Below are positions 53,288-61,185 of a stretch of 64,000 bases of DNA, piece by piece (the first letter of the stretch is position 1; each line of letters begins with the position of its first letter). Location of the stretch: the NCBI GenBank assembly GCA_964647355.1, contig CAZYGK010000007.1, positions 10,649 to 74,648 on the forward strand, read 5' to 3'. The position numbers and the translations under genes were made by a program. The notes below the pieces were generated by a model that saw only the letters and a program-made list of their open reading frames with translations, was not told where the DNA came from and ran no database searches. This stretch comes from SZUA-430 sp964647355 (GTDB lineage: Bacteria > Pseudomonadota > Alphaproteobacteria > Micropepsales > Micropepsaceae).

Positions 53288-55012
53288 TTAATCCCCGCCA
53301 ACCGTGCCTTCGCGTCTGGGGTCGGGGGCTCCTTCGAAGCCACCCTTCGTGACGCGGATGCTGTTTAGGCCGCTTGGGCCTATGCCGTAGTCGGTGACTT
53401 TGACGTCGTGGCCCAATGCATTGAGAGCTTCGACGGCGGTGTCTGGGGTGCGGCCTTGTTCGACTTCGGTCGAGGTTCCGCGGCCTGTTGCGTTGGGTAA
53501 CGCCACGGTGTCGGCCATGGACATGTTCCAGTCGACGAGGCCCATCACGGTTTTTGTCACGTAGGGAATGATGCGCGCGCCGCCGGGCGAGCCCAGCACG
53601 GCAAGGACGCGGCCCTTTTTGTCGAAGATGATTGTCGGGGTCATCGAGGACATTGGGCGTTTGCCGGCTTGTGGGGCGTTCGCGGTGCGGCGGCCTTCGG
53701 TTGTCGGCTCGAACGTGAAGTCGGTGAGTTCGTTGTTCAGGATGAAGCCGCCCGCCATCAGGCGGCTGCCGAACGGGCCTTCGACGGTTGTCGTCATAGC
53801 GAGCGCGTTGCCTTGCGCGTCGATGAGGCTGATGTGGGCGGTGCCAGGGCGGGCACGGTCGGGGTTGCTCAGTTGGTTGAGGATTAAGTTCGTGCCGGCG
53901 GGGCGGCCTGGTTTGATTGTGGTGCGGTCGACGATTTTTTCGAGCGAAAGGACGCGTGAGCGGCTTGCGATGTATTTGGGGCCGAGCAGGCCTTGCGTCG
54001 GTACGCGCACGAAGTCGGGGTCGGCGACGTAGGCGCCGCGGTCGGCGTAGGCCACGCGCAGTGCTTCCGTCATCAGGTGGATGGGCGGGGTGGTTCTCGG
54101 TTCGAGTTTGGCGACGTTGAAGCGCTCCATCATCTTCAGCGTTTGCAGCATCGTGAGGCCGGAGCTTGGTGGGCCCATGGTGCAGATTTTGTGGGCGCGA
54201 TAGGCGGCGCAGACGGGTGGGCGCTTCTTCGCCTTGTAGCCTCCCAGGTCTTCGTGGGTGAACTTCACTGCGCTGTGCGGCGAGGTGGTGATGGCGGTCA
54301 CGATCGCGTCGGCGACGCGGCCTTTGTAGAAGCCGTCGGCGCCTTTCGCTGCGATGTCGCGCAATGTGGCCGCGTAGTCGGGGTTCTTGATGATGTCGCC
54401 GACTTGCGGCGCCTTGCCGTTCGGGCGGAAGTAAGCGGCCGTGCTGGGCACCAGCGGGATGCCTTGGTCGCGCTCGATCGCCATCGCCATGCGCGGGCCG
54501 ACGGGGAAACCGTTCTCGGCGAGTTTGATCGCGGCGTCGAACAGCGTCGCCCAGGGAAGTTTGCCGTGTTCTTTGTGCGCGAATGCCAGCACCGCGATCG
54601 TGCCGGGTACACCTACAGAGCGGCCGCCCAACACCGCTTCCGGGTAGGACATCGGCTTGCCGTCCTTCATGAACATGTCGGGCGTCGCGGAGGCGGGGGC
54701 GGTTTCGCGGCCGTCGTAGGTTTCGACGCGCTTTGTCTTCGCGTTCCAAAGGACGAGGAACGTGCCGCCGCCGAGGCCTGAGGATTGCGGCTCGACCAGG
54801 CCCATGACGGCTTGGGCGGCGACCGCGGCGTCGATGACGGTGCCGCCTTTGCGCAGCATCTCCAGCCCCGCGTCTGTCGCGAGTTTGTGCGAAGCGACGA
54901 TGACGTGGCGGCGCGGCAACGTGTCGGCCGCGGTTGCCGTTGGGCCAAGCATCGCCACCATAGTCAGCAGCGAATTGCGCAAGGCGCGGGCGAGGGTTAG
55001 CGTCGGCATCAT
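53288..55012 (-). CDS. ggt: gamma-glutamyltransferase
   Basis: 574 residues. A signal peptide ends near TATAADT (residue 30). The large-subunit part shows GLEMLRKGGTVIDAAVAA and SSGLGGGTFLV; the small subunit begins at the autocleavage threonine in PGTAHISLID (about residue 391), followed by NNELTDFTFEP and GSPGGARIIPYV. The product is a periplasmic N-terminal-nucleophile enzyme acting on glutathione. Start at 55012 is set by AGGA upstream; the next ATG at 55009 is also possible. The start codon overlaps that of the divergent peptidase gene. Confidence 0.93.
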   Translation of the reverse strand: MMPTLTLARALRNSLLTMVAMLGPTATAADTLPRRHVIVASHKLATDAGLEMLRKGGTVIDAAVAAQAVMGLVEPQSSGLGGGTFLVLWNAKTKRVETYDGRETAPASATPDMFMKDGKPMSYPEAVLGGRSVGVPGTIAVLAFAHKEHGKLPWATLFDAAIKLAENGFPVGPRMAMAIERDQGIPLVPSTAAYFRPNGKAPQVGDIIKNPDYAATLRDIAAKGADGFYKGRVADAIVTAITTSPHSAVKFTHEDLGGYKAKKRPPVCAAYRAHKICTMGPPSSGLTMLQTLKMMERFNVAKLEPRTTPPIHLMTEALRVAYADRGAYVADPDFVRVPTQGLLGPKYIASRSRVLSLEKIVDRTTIKPGRPAGTNLILNQLSNPDRARPGTAHISLIDAQGNALAMTTTVEGPFGSRLMAGGFILNNELTDFTFEPTTEGRRTANAPQAGKRPMSSMTPTIIFDKKGRVLAVLGSPGGARIIPYVTKTVMGLVDWNMSMADTVALPNATGRGTSTEVEQGRTPDTAVEALNALGHDVKVTDYGIGPSGLNSIRVTKGGFEGAPDPRREGTVGGD

Positions 55013-56036
55013 GATCCGTCCTGGTTCGCGCAATCTCATCACCGATGTCCGTGGCATTACGGTCGGCAACGCCGAAGATGCAACGGCCATGAGCGGCTTA
55101 ACAGTCATTTTTGCGGAAGGGCGCGCCGTGGGCGCCGCCGACGTGCGCGGCGGGGCGCCCGGCACGCGCGAGACTGAGGCGTTGATGCCCGAGGGGCTCA
55201 ATGTCGGGGTCGATGCGATCGTGTTGTCCGGCGGGTCGGTCTATGGGCTCGACGCGGCGGGCGCGGTTACGAATTGGATCGCGCAGAAGGGGCGGGGGTA
55301 CAAGCTGGTGGGGGCGCCTATGGTGGCGCCGATCGTGCCGTCGGCGATCCTGTTCGATCTCACGAACGGCGGCGACAAGAACTGGGGGCCGGAGCCGCCG
55401 TATCGAAAGCTCGCCGTGAAGGCGTGCGAGACGCAGAGCGATGCGTTCAAGCTCGGCAATGCAGGTGCCGGTTACGGCGGGCGCGCGGGCGCCTACAAAG
55501 GTGGTCTAGGGTCGGCGTCGGCGGTCACCGACGACGGGTTCGAGATCGGTGCGATCGTCGCGGTGAATTCGTTCGGCTCGCCGGTGATGCCGGGGTCGTC
55601 CGCGCTGTGGGCGTGGAGTTTCGAGCAGAACGGCGAGATGGGCGGTCAGATTGCGCCGCGTGCGCCGGTGCCGATGGGATTTCCCGACGATATCAAGCGG
55701 CCGCCGGTTCCGGCGGGCAACACGACGATCGCGGTGATCGCGGTCAACGCTTATCTGACGGTCGCGCAGGCGAAGCGCATTGCGATCATGGCGCATGACG
55801 GCTTTGCGCGCGCGCTCAGGCCCGTACACACGCCGGTCGACGGCGACGCGATCTTCGTGATGGCCACGGGCGCGAAGATGTTGAACGAGACGGCCTTGAT
55901 GCAAGTGTCGATGCTTGGATCGGTCGCGGCGGACTGCCTTGCGCGGGCGATCGGGCGGGCGGTGTTCGAAGCGGACGCGCTGGGGCCGTGGGAGGCTTAT
56001 CGCACGGTGCATGCGAAGGGATTCGGGAAGAAGTGA
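55011..56036 (+). CDS. P1-family (DmpA/NylC-like) self-cleaving peptidase
   Basis: 341 residues. It starts close to the family N-terminus (NLITDVRGITVGNAEDATAM), has VVLSGGSVYGLDAAGAV (as IVLSGGSVYGLDAAGAV) and the probable autocleavage site Asn237-Thr238 in VPAGNTTIAVIAVNA, then GDAIFVMATG. P1 peptidases release N-terminal amino acids or cleave amide oligomers after self-processing into two chains. No signal peptide. Divergent from ggt with overlapping start codons; the weak GAGGG upstream lies inside the ggt coding sequence. Confidence 0.9.
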   Translation: MIRPGSRNLITDVRGITVGNAEDATAMSGLTVIFAEGRAVGAADVRGGAPGTRETEALMPEGLNVGVDAIVLSGGSVYGLDAAGAVTNWIAQKGRGYKLVGAPMVAPIVPSAILFDLTNGGDKNWGPEPPYRKLAVKACETQSDAFKLGNAGAGYGGRAGAYKGGLGSASAVTDDGFEIGAIVAVNSFGSPVMPGSSALWAWSFEQNGEMGGQIAPRAPVPMGFPDDIKRPPVPAGNTTIAVIAVNAYLTVAQAKRIAIMAHDGFARALRPVHTPVDGDAIFVMATGAKMLNETALMQVSMLGSVAADCLARAIGRAVFEADALGPWEAYRTVHAKGFGKK

Positions 56037-56041
56037 GCGGA

Positions 56042-56113
56042 AAACAGAAAACGGAATACAGGGATCAGAAATCGAAGCTCAACTCATCCGATCCTAGTGT
56101 TCTGTTTTCTGAT
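56042..56113. repeat. short inverted repeat between peptidase and OmpA-like genes
   Basis: AAACAGAAAAC near 56042 is mirrored by GTTCTGTTTTCTGAT at 56099-56113. AACAGAAAACGGAATACAGG patterns of this kind occur as dispersed repeats in some alphaproteobacteria. It may act as a weak terminator for both convergent genes. Confidence 0.45.
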
Positions 56114-57141
56114 TACCGCGCGTAGATCCGGACCTCGTTCGCTTGGGCTGTCGAATTGACGGCGGTCAGCAAGCGGATCTTCGCGGGCTCGATGCCGAGC
56201 GTGGAAAGCGTGTTCGCCACTTCTTGCGCGCGCGCGGTGGTTTCGGGGCTTACGCTGCGGCCTGCGGTGATGCCGACAATGTCGAACGCAGTCGCCGGAT
56301 TGCGGCGTTTGGCGGCGGAGACGGCTTGAGCTAGGGCGTCGCGGTAGCTGACGTTCGGGCGGTCGAACTTGATGGTCACGAATGCGGGCTGCGAAAGGAG
56401 AGCTGCGCTTGCCGAACCGGGCGCGCCGGTCGTCCCGGGGCCTGCAACTGTGGTCGCGGCGAGACCGGGGCCGCCAAGCGTTGCGAGCGCGGCGCGTTCT
56501 TTCGCCAGAAACGCCGATTGCAGCGCCCATTCGTTCGAGATTTCGTTGACGAGGCGGTCGAGCTGGTTCGCGGTCGCGCCGATTTCGCCGCGGAGCGTGT
56601 TCAGCTGGTTCTGATCGGCCTCCGTGCCGCCTTTGACGGCGGCGCTTTCGTTCATGAGCTTCGTCGCTTCGGCCGCGCCCTTCGCGAAGACGCGCATCTC
56701 GCCATCGAGCGCGGTCGTGTTCGCGTTGATCCGGTCGAGCGAGGCTTGCGCTTTGGCGAGCGTCGCAGCAGCGGGCGTGGGCGTTGCCACCAGCTCGCTC
56801 TTGGCGATGCGGTAGAGTGCGCCGTCGCTCGCCAGACGCTGGCGGATGTCGGAGAGGCTTGCGTTCCTTGCCGAGATCTCGCCCTGGATCGCGATCAGGC
56901 GGTTGCGCAGTTCGGCGATGCGTTCGCCCTGAGGCGTGCCGGAGGAGGCAGCGGGCACCACGGGCACCGGGGTGAAGAATGACGTACCGGCTTGCGGCAA
57001 GTTCACGGTCCCCGAGGAGGCGACCGGGCTTGGCGGCTTCTCCGGAAACAGCGTGCCCGTCATTGTGGAGCAGGCCGTGAGCGACAACGCGGCGGCAAGG
57101 GCTACTAGCCCTTTGGCTTGGTTCGGCAGCATCGATTTCAT
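56113..57141 (-). CDS. lipoprotein with coiled coil and OmpA-like C-terminal domain
   Basis: 342 residues. A lipoprotein signal ends at LSLTAC, followed by Pro/Ser-rich residues, a coiled coil (about 60-215: RIAELRNRLIAIQGEISARN and later helices) and a C-terminal domain of OmpA/MotB type (FVTIKFDRPNVSYRDALAQA, then TAGRSVSPETTARAQEVANT). In OmpA domains this region binds peptidoglycan. So it probably links the outer membrane to the wall. ATGs at 57144 and 57141 share an AAGG site. Confidence 0.78.
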   Translation of the reverse strand: MKSMLPNQAKGLVALAAALSLTACSTMTGTLFPEKPPSPVASSGTVNLPQAGTSFFTPVPVVPAASSGTPQGERIAELRNRLIAIQGEISARNASLSDIRQRLASDGALYRIAKSELVATPTPAAATLAKAQASLDRINANTTALDGEMRVFAKGAAEATKLMNESAAVKGGTEADQNQLNTLRGEIGATANQLDRLVNEISNEWALQSAFLAKERAALATLGGPGLAATTVAGPGTTGAPGSASAALLSQPAFVTIKFDRPNVSYRDALAQAVSAAKRRNPATAFDIVGITAGRSVSPETTARAQEVANTLSTLGIEPAKIRLLTAVNSTAQANEVRIYAR

Positions 57142-57323
57142 CATCCCGCCTTCGCTCGTCGAGCTTCGGCGCGGCAAGCCCCCTTGGTGAGGTTCGCCTC
57201 CGCTTAACGCTTCGGCGATTTGCGATGACAATACGGAAGGACGGCCTTTGTGCAAACCTGACGGGCTTGGAACTGCGCGGTTTCGTCCGCGACGATGCGT
57301 CAGGGCAGCGCCGTTTCATCTCT

Positions 57324-57352
57324 TGCGTGCGGCGCGGCAAACACTTAAGTTC
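57324..57352 (+). promoter_or_regulatory. possible promoter of the tRNA-Arg gene
   Basis: TTGCGT at 57324-57329 and TAAGTT at 57347-57352 are spaced by 17 bp, about 60 bp before the tRNA. The -10 is weak. Confidence 0.3.
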
Positions 57353-57415
57353 CGCGCCTTCTTGGGCGGCAGGGCTCGCATTTCGTGCGGCTTTTGCAGA
57401 AGTCACGCCCCATGG

Positions 57416-57492
57416 GCACCCGTAGCTCAGCTGGATAGAGCACCAGACTACGAATCTGGGGGTCAGAGGTTCGAATCCTTTCGGGTGCGCCA
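57416..57492 (+). tRNA. tRNA-Arg (anticodon ACG)
   Basis: 77 nt with CCA encoded. Acceptor arms GCACCCG and CGGGTGC pair, the D-arm reads AGCTCAGCTGGATAGAGC, the anticodon arm CCAGA-CTACGAA-TCTGG gives anticodon ACG, and the T-arm contains GGTTCGAATCC. A run of T follows. ACG reads CGU/CGC/CGA after A-to-I editing. Confidence 0.97.
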
Positions 57493-57817
57493 TTTTTCTC
57501 CAGGTCGATGTCAGTTGAGTCGCTCGATCGGCCGGAACTCCGCCGTTGAAGTGGCACATGTGGCACAGGAGTCGGCTGTGACGCATTGGTGTGCCACCTG
57601 TGCCAAATCGTGAATCCCGATGGCGTGAAGCGCGCGGCGCGCATACGTCTGGGCAATCCCCTCGCGTGTCGCGTCGCGGTCCTTAAACCCCGATTCAATT
57701 GTCAAGTCGCAGCCGCTGGTCCATGAGGCCGGGGAAAGACAGTAATATAAGTCCAACAGATTTTTAATTCAATCTGCATCCTGACGCAGCCAGTCTGTCG
57801 CAGGGCAGCGGCCGCGC
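57493..57817. other. 325-bp gene-free interval after tRNA-Arg
   Basis: No supported gene. It holds a 17-bp near-perfect inverted repeat (57552-57568 with 57589-57605, 15 of 17 positions paired, half-sites TGGCACA) and an AT-rich patch around 57735-57780. A minus-strand frame of 81 codons (57511-57756) has no recognisable family. No copy of the tRNA 3' end was seen downstream, so an attachment site is not supported. Confidence 0.5.
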
Positions 57818-58474
57818 TCACGCCGACGGGTAACCGACCTTGTCGCGCTCGATCGCGATCACGCCGCGGAGCGTCAGTTCGTTGACGATCGCGGTGACGT
57901 CCTCGTCTGCAATGCCCCGAAACAAATGGCGCATTGTGGCGACCAGAGCCTTGCGCGTGCCCGGCCGGGCGGGAGCTCGCTTCTTCAGATCCTCGATCAC
58001 GCGGGCGACTCGGTCCGCCAGTGCCTTCGGCGCGGCCGGCTTCGCAGGCTTGGCCCTTGGCTTGGCGCTTGCGGTGGCCGGCGATTTCGGCGTTGTCTTC
58101 GGAGGCGTTGAGCGCGGATGCGCGATGCCGCTCGCCGCAGCATGGCGCGTGCAGGAAATTCCCTTCTTCTTCAGGTGTGCGATCAACGGATCGTAGTCGC
58201 GGTCCTTCGAGACGATGTGGAACGCCGCGCCGGGTTGTTCGGCGGCCAAGTGCCCGATGGTGTAGGCGATGTGCATGTCCAGCGCGTTGCGGCCCGTGCC
58301 GTCGGCCTGCACCAACTCGGCGCCGTGCTTAAGCAAGCTCGCGACCAGTTCTGTCTTCATGCGTTGCTGCTTGGCCCCCGCGAACACGATGACTTTGAAC
58401 GCGCCGCCGCCGAGCGCGTCCAAGTCCTTCGGTTGCACGTTCTCGAAGTCGATCAGGACAAATGTGGCCACCAA
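57818..58474 (-). CDS. NYN-domain (PIN-like) protein
   Basis: 218 residues. An N-terminal NYN domain shows the acidic residues FVLIDFENVQ, NALDMHIAYTIG and VSKDRDYDPLI, the metal-binding set of LabA/DUF88-type nucleases, then a Lys/Pro/Ala-rich linker (about 115-150) and a C-terminal helical domain (TRKALVATMRHLFRGIADED) of OST-HTH or winged-helix look. This pattern suggests an RNA-acting nuclease or RNA-binding protein. It stands alone. Confidence 0.85.
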   Translation of the reverse strand: MVATFVLIDFENVQPKDLDALGGGAFKVIVFAGAKQQRMKTELVASLLKHGAELVQADGTGRNALDMHIAYTIGHLAAEQPGAAFHIVSKDRDYDPLIAHLKKKGISCTRHAAASGIAHPRSTPPKTTPKSPATASAKPRAKPAKPAAPKALADRVARVIEDLKKRAPARPGTRKALVATMRHLFRGIADEDVTAIVNELTLRGVIAIERDKVGYPSA

Positions 58475-58790
58475 AGAAACTCCGTCCGCCGAGCCGGCTT
58501 GCCGATCAGCATAGGTGGGCGATTGTCAATGCCGGCAATTAACAGTTGGAACATTTCGGACCTCAACCAGGGAATTCGGCGCGGCGCATTACCTATCGCC
58601 GTGCTTTGTCGCATGGTGGCGGCCGGCGCCCGGCGCCCGCGATGGCATCGCATCATTGACTCGATGCTTGCGCGTGCGCCCGGCTTGACCGCGCGCACGA
58701 ATTATCTTGCCTCACTCTTGTTGCCGCGGCTTGATTTGGCCACATTTCGACGGTCAATTCGAGTCCGGCAAGGGACCGGGGTTTGAGATC
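58475..58790. other. 316-bp gene-free interval
   Basis: Divergent region between the NYN gene and the small secreted protein. No gene is supported; open frames here match no family. It must hold both promoters, but I could not assign boxes with confidence. Confidence 0.4.
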
Positions 58791-59186
58791 ATGCGAAAGC
58801 TGCTGCTTGGTTTGGCCGTCGTGATGTTCGCGACGCCTGCATTCGCCGATGTTTGGGTGAAGGGCCACTATCGCTCCGACGGTACTTGGGTGCCCGGATA
58901 CTGGAAGACCGATCCGAACGGGTCGGCCGAGGACAACTACAGTCAGTATCCGAACTACAATCCGCATACCGGTTCGTTGGGCGGCAGGCCGCCGGCGCCA
59001 CCGCCGCCATTGAAGCCGTTCACGCCGAACCGCGACTATGGCACGCCGCCGCCGTTCAATAGACCAGATCCCCGCAGAACCGGTCCCATCGTCGAGGTGC
59101 CGAAGTTAAATGCGCCGGTGCCGCGCCTTGGCGACAACGAGGCACCGTGCAAGCGCACCAGCATTTTCGATCCGGCTTGCCCTTAG
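58791..59186 (+). CDS. small secreted Pro-rich protein
   Basis: 131 residues. A clear signal peptide (MRKLLLGLAVVMFATPAFAD) is followed by VKGHYRSDGTWVPGYWKTDP, then DNYSQYPNYNPHTGS. This pattern (x-DGT-x-V-x-x-x, NYS, NPxTG) occurs in many short secreted Gram-negative proteins of unknown role. The remainder is Pro/Arg-rich with two cysteines near the end. The long frame upstream of the ATG lacks a signal. Confidence 0.75.
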   Translation: MRKLLLGLAVVMFATPAFADVWVKGHYRSDGTWVPGYWKTDPNGSAEDNYSQYPNYNPHTGSLGGRPPAPPPPLKPFTPNRDYGTPPPFNRPDPRRTGPIVEVPKLNAPVPRLGDNEAPCKRTSIFDPACP

Positions 59187-59350
59187 CAACGAGCCTCGCG
59201 GAAGCGCGGCAGTGACGATTTTTCGTCATAGGCAGATGTCCGTCACCTGAGCGTGTGACGGGGCATCGGTGGCCGCCGAGCGCATAGGCGTGCGTTTGCA
59301 CATCATCACCAAATTGCGCCGTTTTCGGGAAGCGAAAGCTGTTCCCAAGA

Positions 59351-59378
59351 AATTCGTTGCACTTCGATGCAGCGAAGT
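59351..59378. promoter_or_regulatory. operator-like palindrome, distal copy
   Basis: AATTCGTTGCA, six-base spacer, TGCAGCGAAGT: 9 of 11 positions are symmetric. It has the same geometry as the perfect copy 36 bp downstream and lies upstream of the cupin-TetR operon. Confidence 0.7.
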
Positions 59379-59386
59379 GTATCCGT

Positions 59387-59414
59387 AATTCGCTGCATGA
59401 TGGTGCAGCGAATT
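59387..59414. promoter_or_regulatory. operator-like perfect palindrome, proximal copy
   Basis: AATTCGCTGCA and TGCAGCGAATT are exact reverse complements (11 bp each) around TGATGG. It lies 20 bp before the cupin start, next to its Shine-Dalgarno, so bound protein would block transcription or translation. The TetR-type protein encoded in the same operon is the likely ligand. Confidence 0.8.
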
Positions 59415-59433
59415 TCCCTGAGGGAGGGATACC

Positions 59434-59862
59434 ATGACCCAAGACGTCCGAGCGGCTCAGCTGCAGGAAAGTCACTACGTGCTGGGCGAGACGCTGCGCC
59501 CTATGCTGACGAACGCGATGGGGTCGGCGATCGAGATCTTCGACACCAAGGGTATCCCGGGCGGCGGTCCGCCGCCGCACAAGCACGCTTGGGAAGAGAT
59601 CTATGTCGTTCTCTCGGGCGAGATGGATGTGAGCGTGGACGGCAAAACGCAAAGGCTCGGGCCCGGCGGCTATGCGCACGTGCCTGCGAATACGCCGCAC
59701 GCGTACAAGACGCTCGACAACACGCACTTCCTCACCATTGTGAGCCGCGGCAACGCGTCGAAATTCTTCAAGCAGGTCGCGACCGACGTCGCGATGGATC
59801 CGCCCGACATTCCGGGCGTCTTGCGGGTCGGTGCCGCGCACGGGATTACGTTTCTCGTATGA
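59434..59862 (+). CDS. cupin-domain protein
   Basis: 142 residues, single cupin. Motif 1 is GGGPPPHKHAWEEIYVVLSG (two His and Glu of the metal site) and motif 2 GGYAHVPANTPHAYKTLD. Such small cupins bind a metal and act as dioxygenases, isomerases or ligand sensors; the substrate is unknown. A GAGGGAGGG site precedes the ATG. It overlaps the TetR-type gene by 4 bp. Confidence 0.88.
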   Translation: MTQDVRAAQLQESHYVLGETLRPMLTNAMGSAIEIFDTKGIPGGGPPPHKHAWEEIYVVLSGEMDVSVDGKTQRLGPGGYAHVPANTPHAYKTLDNTHFLTIVSRGNASKFFKQVATDVAMDPPDIPGVLRVGAAHGITFLV

Positions 59863-60452
59863 AGGCTGCGCGTACCTACGTGAGTCCGAAGCGAGCGGCG
59901 CAGGCTGCCGCAACGCGACGGGCCATTCTTGAGGCCTTCGCCGCACAATTGTCGGAGCCTGGGCGCGATACGCTTTCGCCCAGCGAAGCGGCGGCGCACG
60001 CCGGCGTTTCGCTGCGCACGGTACACTTCCACTTTCCGAACGAGGCAAGCCAGATCGCGGCGCTCGGTGAGTGGTTCGACGGCGTGCTTTATCCTAAAGG
60101 TGTTGTTCTCTGCGCAGGCCCTGACGATCTGCCTCGCTATTTTCGCGACATTCACCGCCAAGCGCTGATGCATCCGGTAAGCCGCGCCTTGGCTTCCGAC
60201 AGAGGCGTGTGGCGGGAGATGCGCCAATTGCGTCGTGCCAAGCGGCTGGAAGCTATTCGCAAAGCCGTGAAAGCGATCGGCGCCCCGCCGCGTGCGACGG
60301 CTGACGCGACAGCGATGCTGCTGAGCCTTTCCGGTGCCGATGCGTCATGGCCGTTGCATGACCACGGCCTGCCGCTCGAGCGCATCCCAGGGGTCATCGC
60401 GAATACGGTGGAGTTGATCGTCAAGCAGTTGAGAGCGGAAGCGAAGCGTTAG
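59859..60452 (+). CDS. TetR/AcrR-like transcriptional regulator, coupled to cupin
   Basis: 197 residues. The N-terminal helix-turn-helix is TRRAILEAFAAQLSEPGRDT, then SPSEAAAHAGVSLRTVHFHF, a TetR-like DNA-binding domain with a variable ligand-binding part. The ATG at 59859 overlaps the cupin stop; the longer frame lies inside the cupin gene. The duplicated palindrome before the operon suggests autoregulation, with the cupin controlled by the same protein. Confidence 0.85.
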   Translation: MKAARTYVSPKRAAQAAATRRAILEAFAAQLSEPGRDTLSPSEAAAHAGVSLRTVHFHFPNEASQIAALGEWFDGVLYPKGVVLCAGPDDLPRYFRDIHRQALMHPVSRALASDRGVWREMRQLRRAKRLEAIRKAVKAIGAPPRATADATAMLLSLSGADASWPLHDHGLPLERIPGVIANTVELIVKQLRAEAKR

Positions 60453-60481
60453 GCCGTGTGCGCCGCAAGCGTCGGCGTTGC

Positions 60482-61090
60482 TTATGCACCGGATAACTCA
60501 CCCTTGCGCAGCCCCTCGATGAATGTGTCCACCGTGAGGTCGGCGATGGCCGTTGGTTTTGCCGGACCTTTGGGGTCGAGCCAGGTATGCATCCAGTTGA
60601 TCATGCCGAAATAGAGCATGGTCGCGGGGCGCTTCAGCGTCGGTTGGCGGGCGAGGTCGGGGCGGAGTGCGGTGAGGATGTCTTCGACGATGTCGAGCAG
60701 GCGGCGTTGGATGCCGACGACGAGTTTACGACGCGCCGTCGGCAGGTGACGCAGCTCGTTGACGAGCACGCGTTGGTTGGCGGCGGCCGTGAGATAGAGC
60801 GTCATGAAGCGGTGGGTGAGTTGGCGCAGCTTCTCCTCAGGGGAGAGTTTTGCCTTCGCGACCTCTTCGGCGGCGTCGAGTAGGGCTTTCACGTGGCCGT
60901 GCATCGTGTCGAAAAGGATGTCTTCTTTCGACGCGTAGTAATGGTAGAGCAGCGACTTTGACGTGCCGCAGGCTTGCGCCACCTCGCTGATCGAGGTGCC
61001 GTGGAAGCCCTGCTCGGCGAACAGGCGCGCCGCTTTCGCGACGATCTCGCCCCTTCGTTCCGCGTAATCTTCAGCCTGTGTGCGCGCCAT
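60482..61090 (-). CDS. TetR/AcrR-family transcriptional regulator
   Basis: 202 residues. Canonical TetR N-terminus: AARLFAEQGFHGTSISEVAQ, then ACGTSKSLLYHYYASKEDIL. The C-terminal ligand domain resembles those of regulators of fatty- and aromatic-acid catabolism. It is divergent from the 2-oxoacid dehydrogenase genes, whose promoter overlaps its own; probably it represses them until an acyl-type inducer is present (inference). Confidence 0.92.
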   Translation of the reverse strand: MARTQAEDYAERRGEIVAKAARLFAEQGFHGTSISEVAQACGTSKSLLYHYYASKEDILFDTMHGHVKALLDAAEEVAKAKLSPEEKLRQLTHRFMTLYLTAAANQRVLVNELRHLPTARRKLVVGIQRRLLDIVEDILTALRPDLARQPTLKRPATMLYFGMINWMHTWLDPKGPAKPTAIADLTVDTFIEGLRKGELSGA

Positions 61091-61109
61091 TTGGCTCGCA
61101 CTATAGCGG

Positions 61110-61138
61110 TTGAAAATTGACCGTCCATTCGGTTTATT
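61110..61138 (+). promoter_or_regulatory. promoter of the 2-oxoacid dehydrogenase operon with palindromic operator
   Basis: TTGAAA at 61110-61115 and TTTATT at 61133-61138 are 17 bp apart. ACCG and CGGT at 61120-61133 form a palindrome inside the spacer, a typical TetR arrangement. On the other strand TATAGT at 61100-61105 suits the divergent tetR gene. Confidence 0.5.
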
Positions 61139-61185
61139 AATCGGGCTTCCACGAACTCCTCTTCAAACACGAGATTAGTTCTTCG

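Noticed and set aside
57248..57613. Plus-strand frame across tRNA-Arg
   Set aside because: The VAQLDRAPDYESGGQ-type translation is the well-known artefact of reading through a tRNA gene.
57493..57817. Genomic-island attachment site next to tRNA-Arg
   Set aside because: No integrase and no duplicate of the tRNA 3' end were found downstream.
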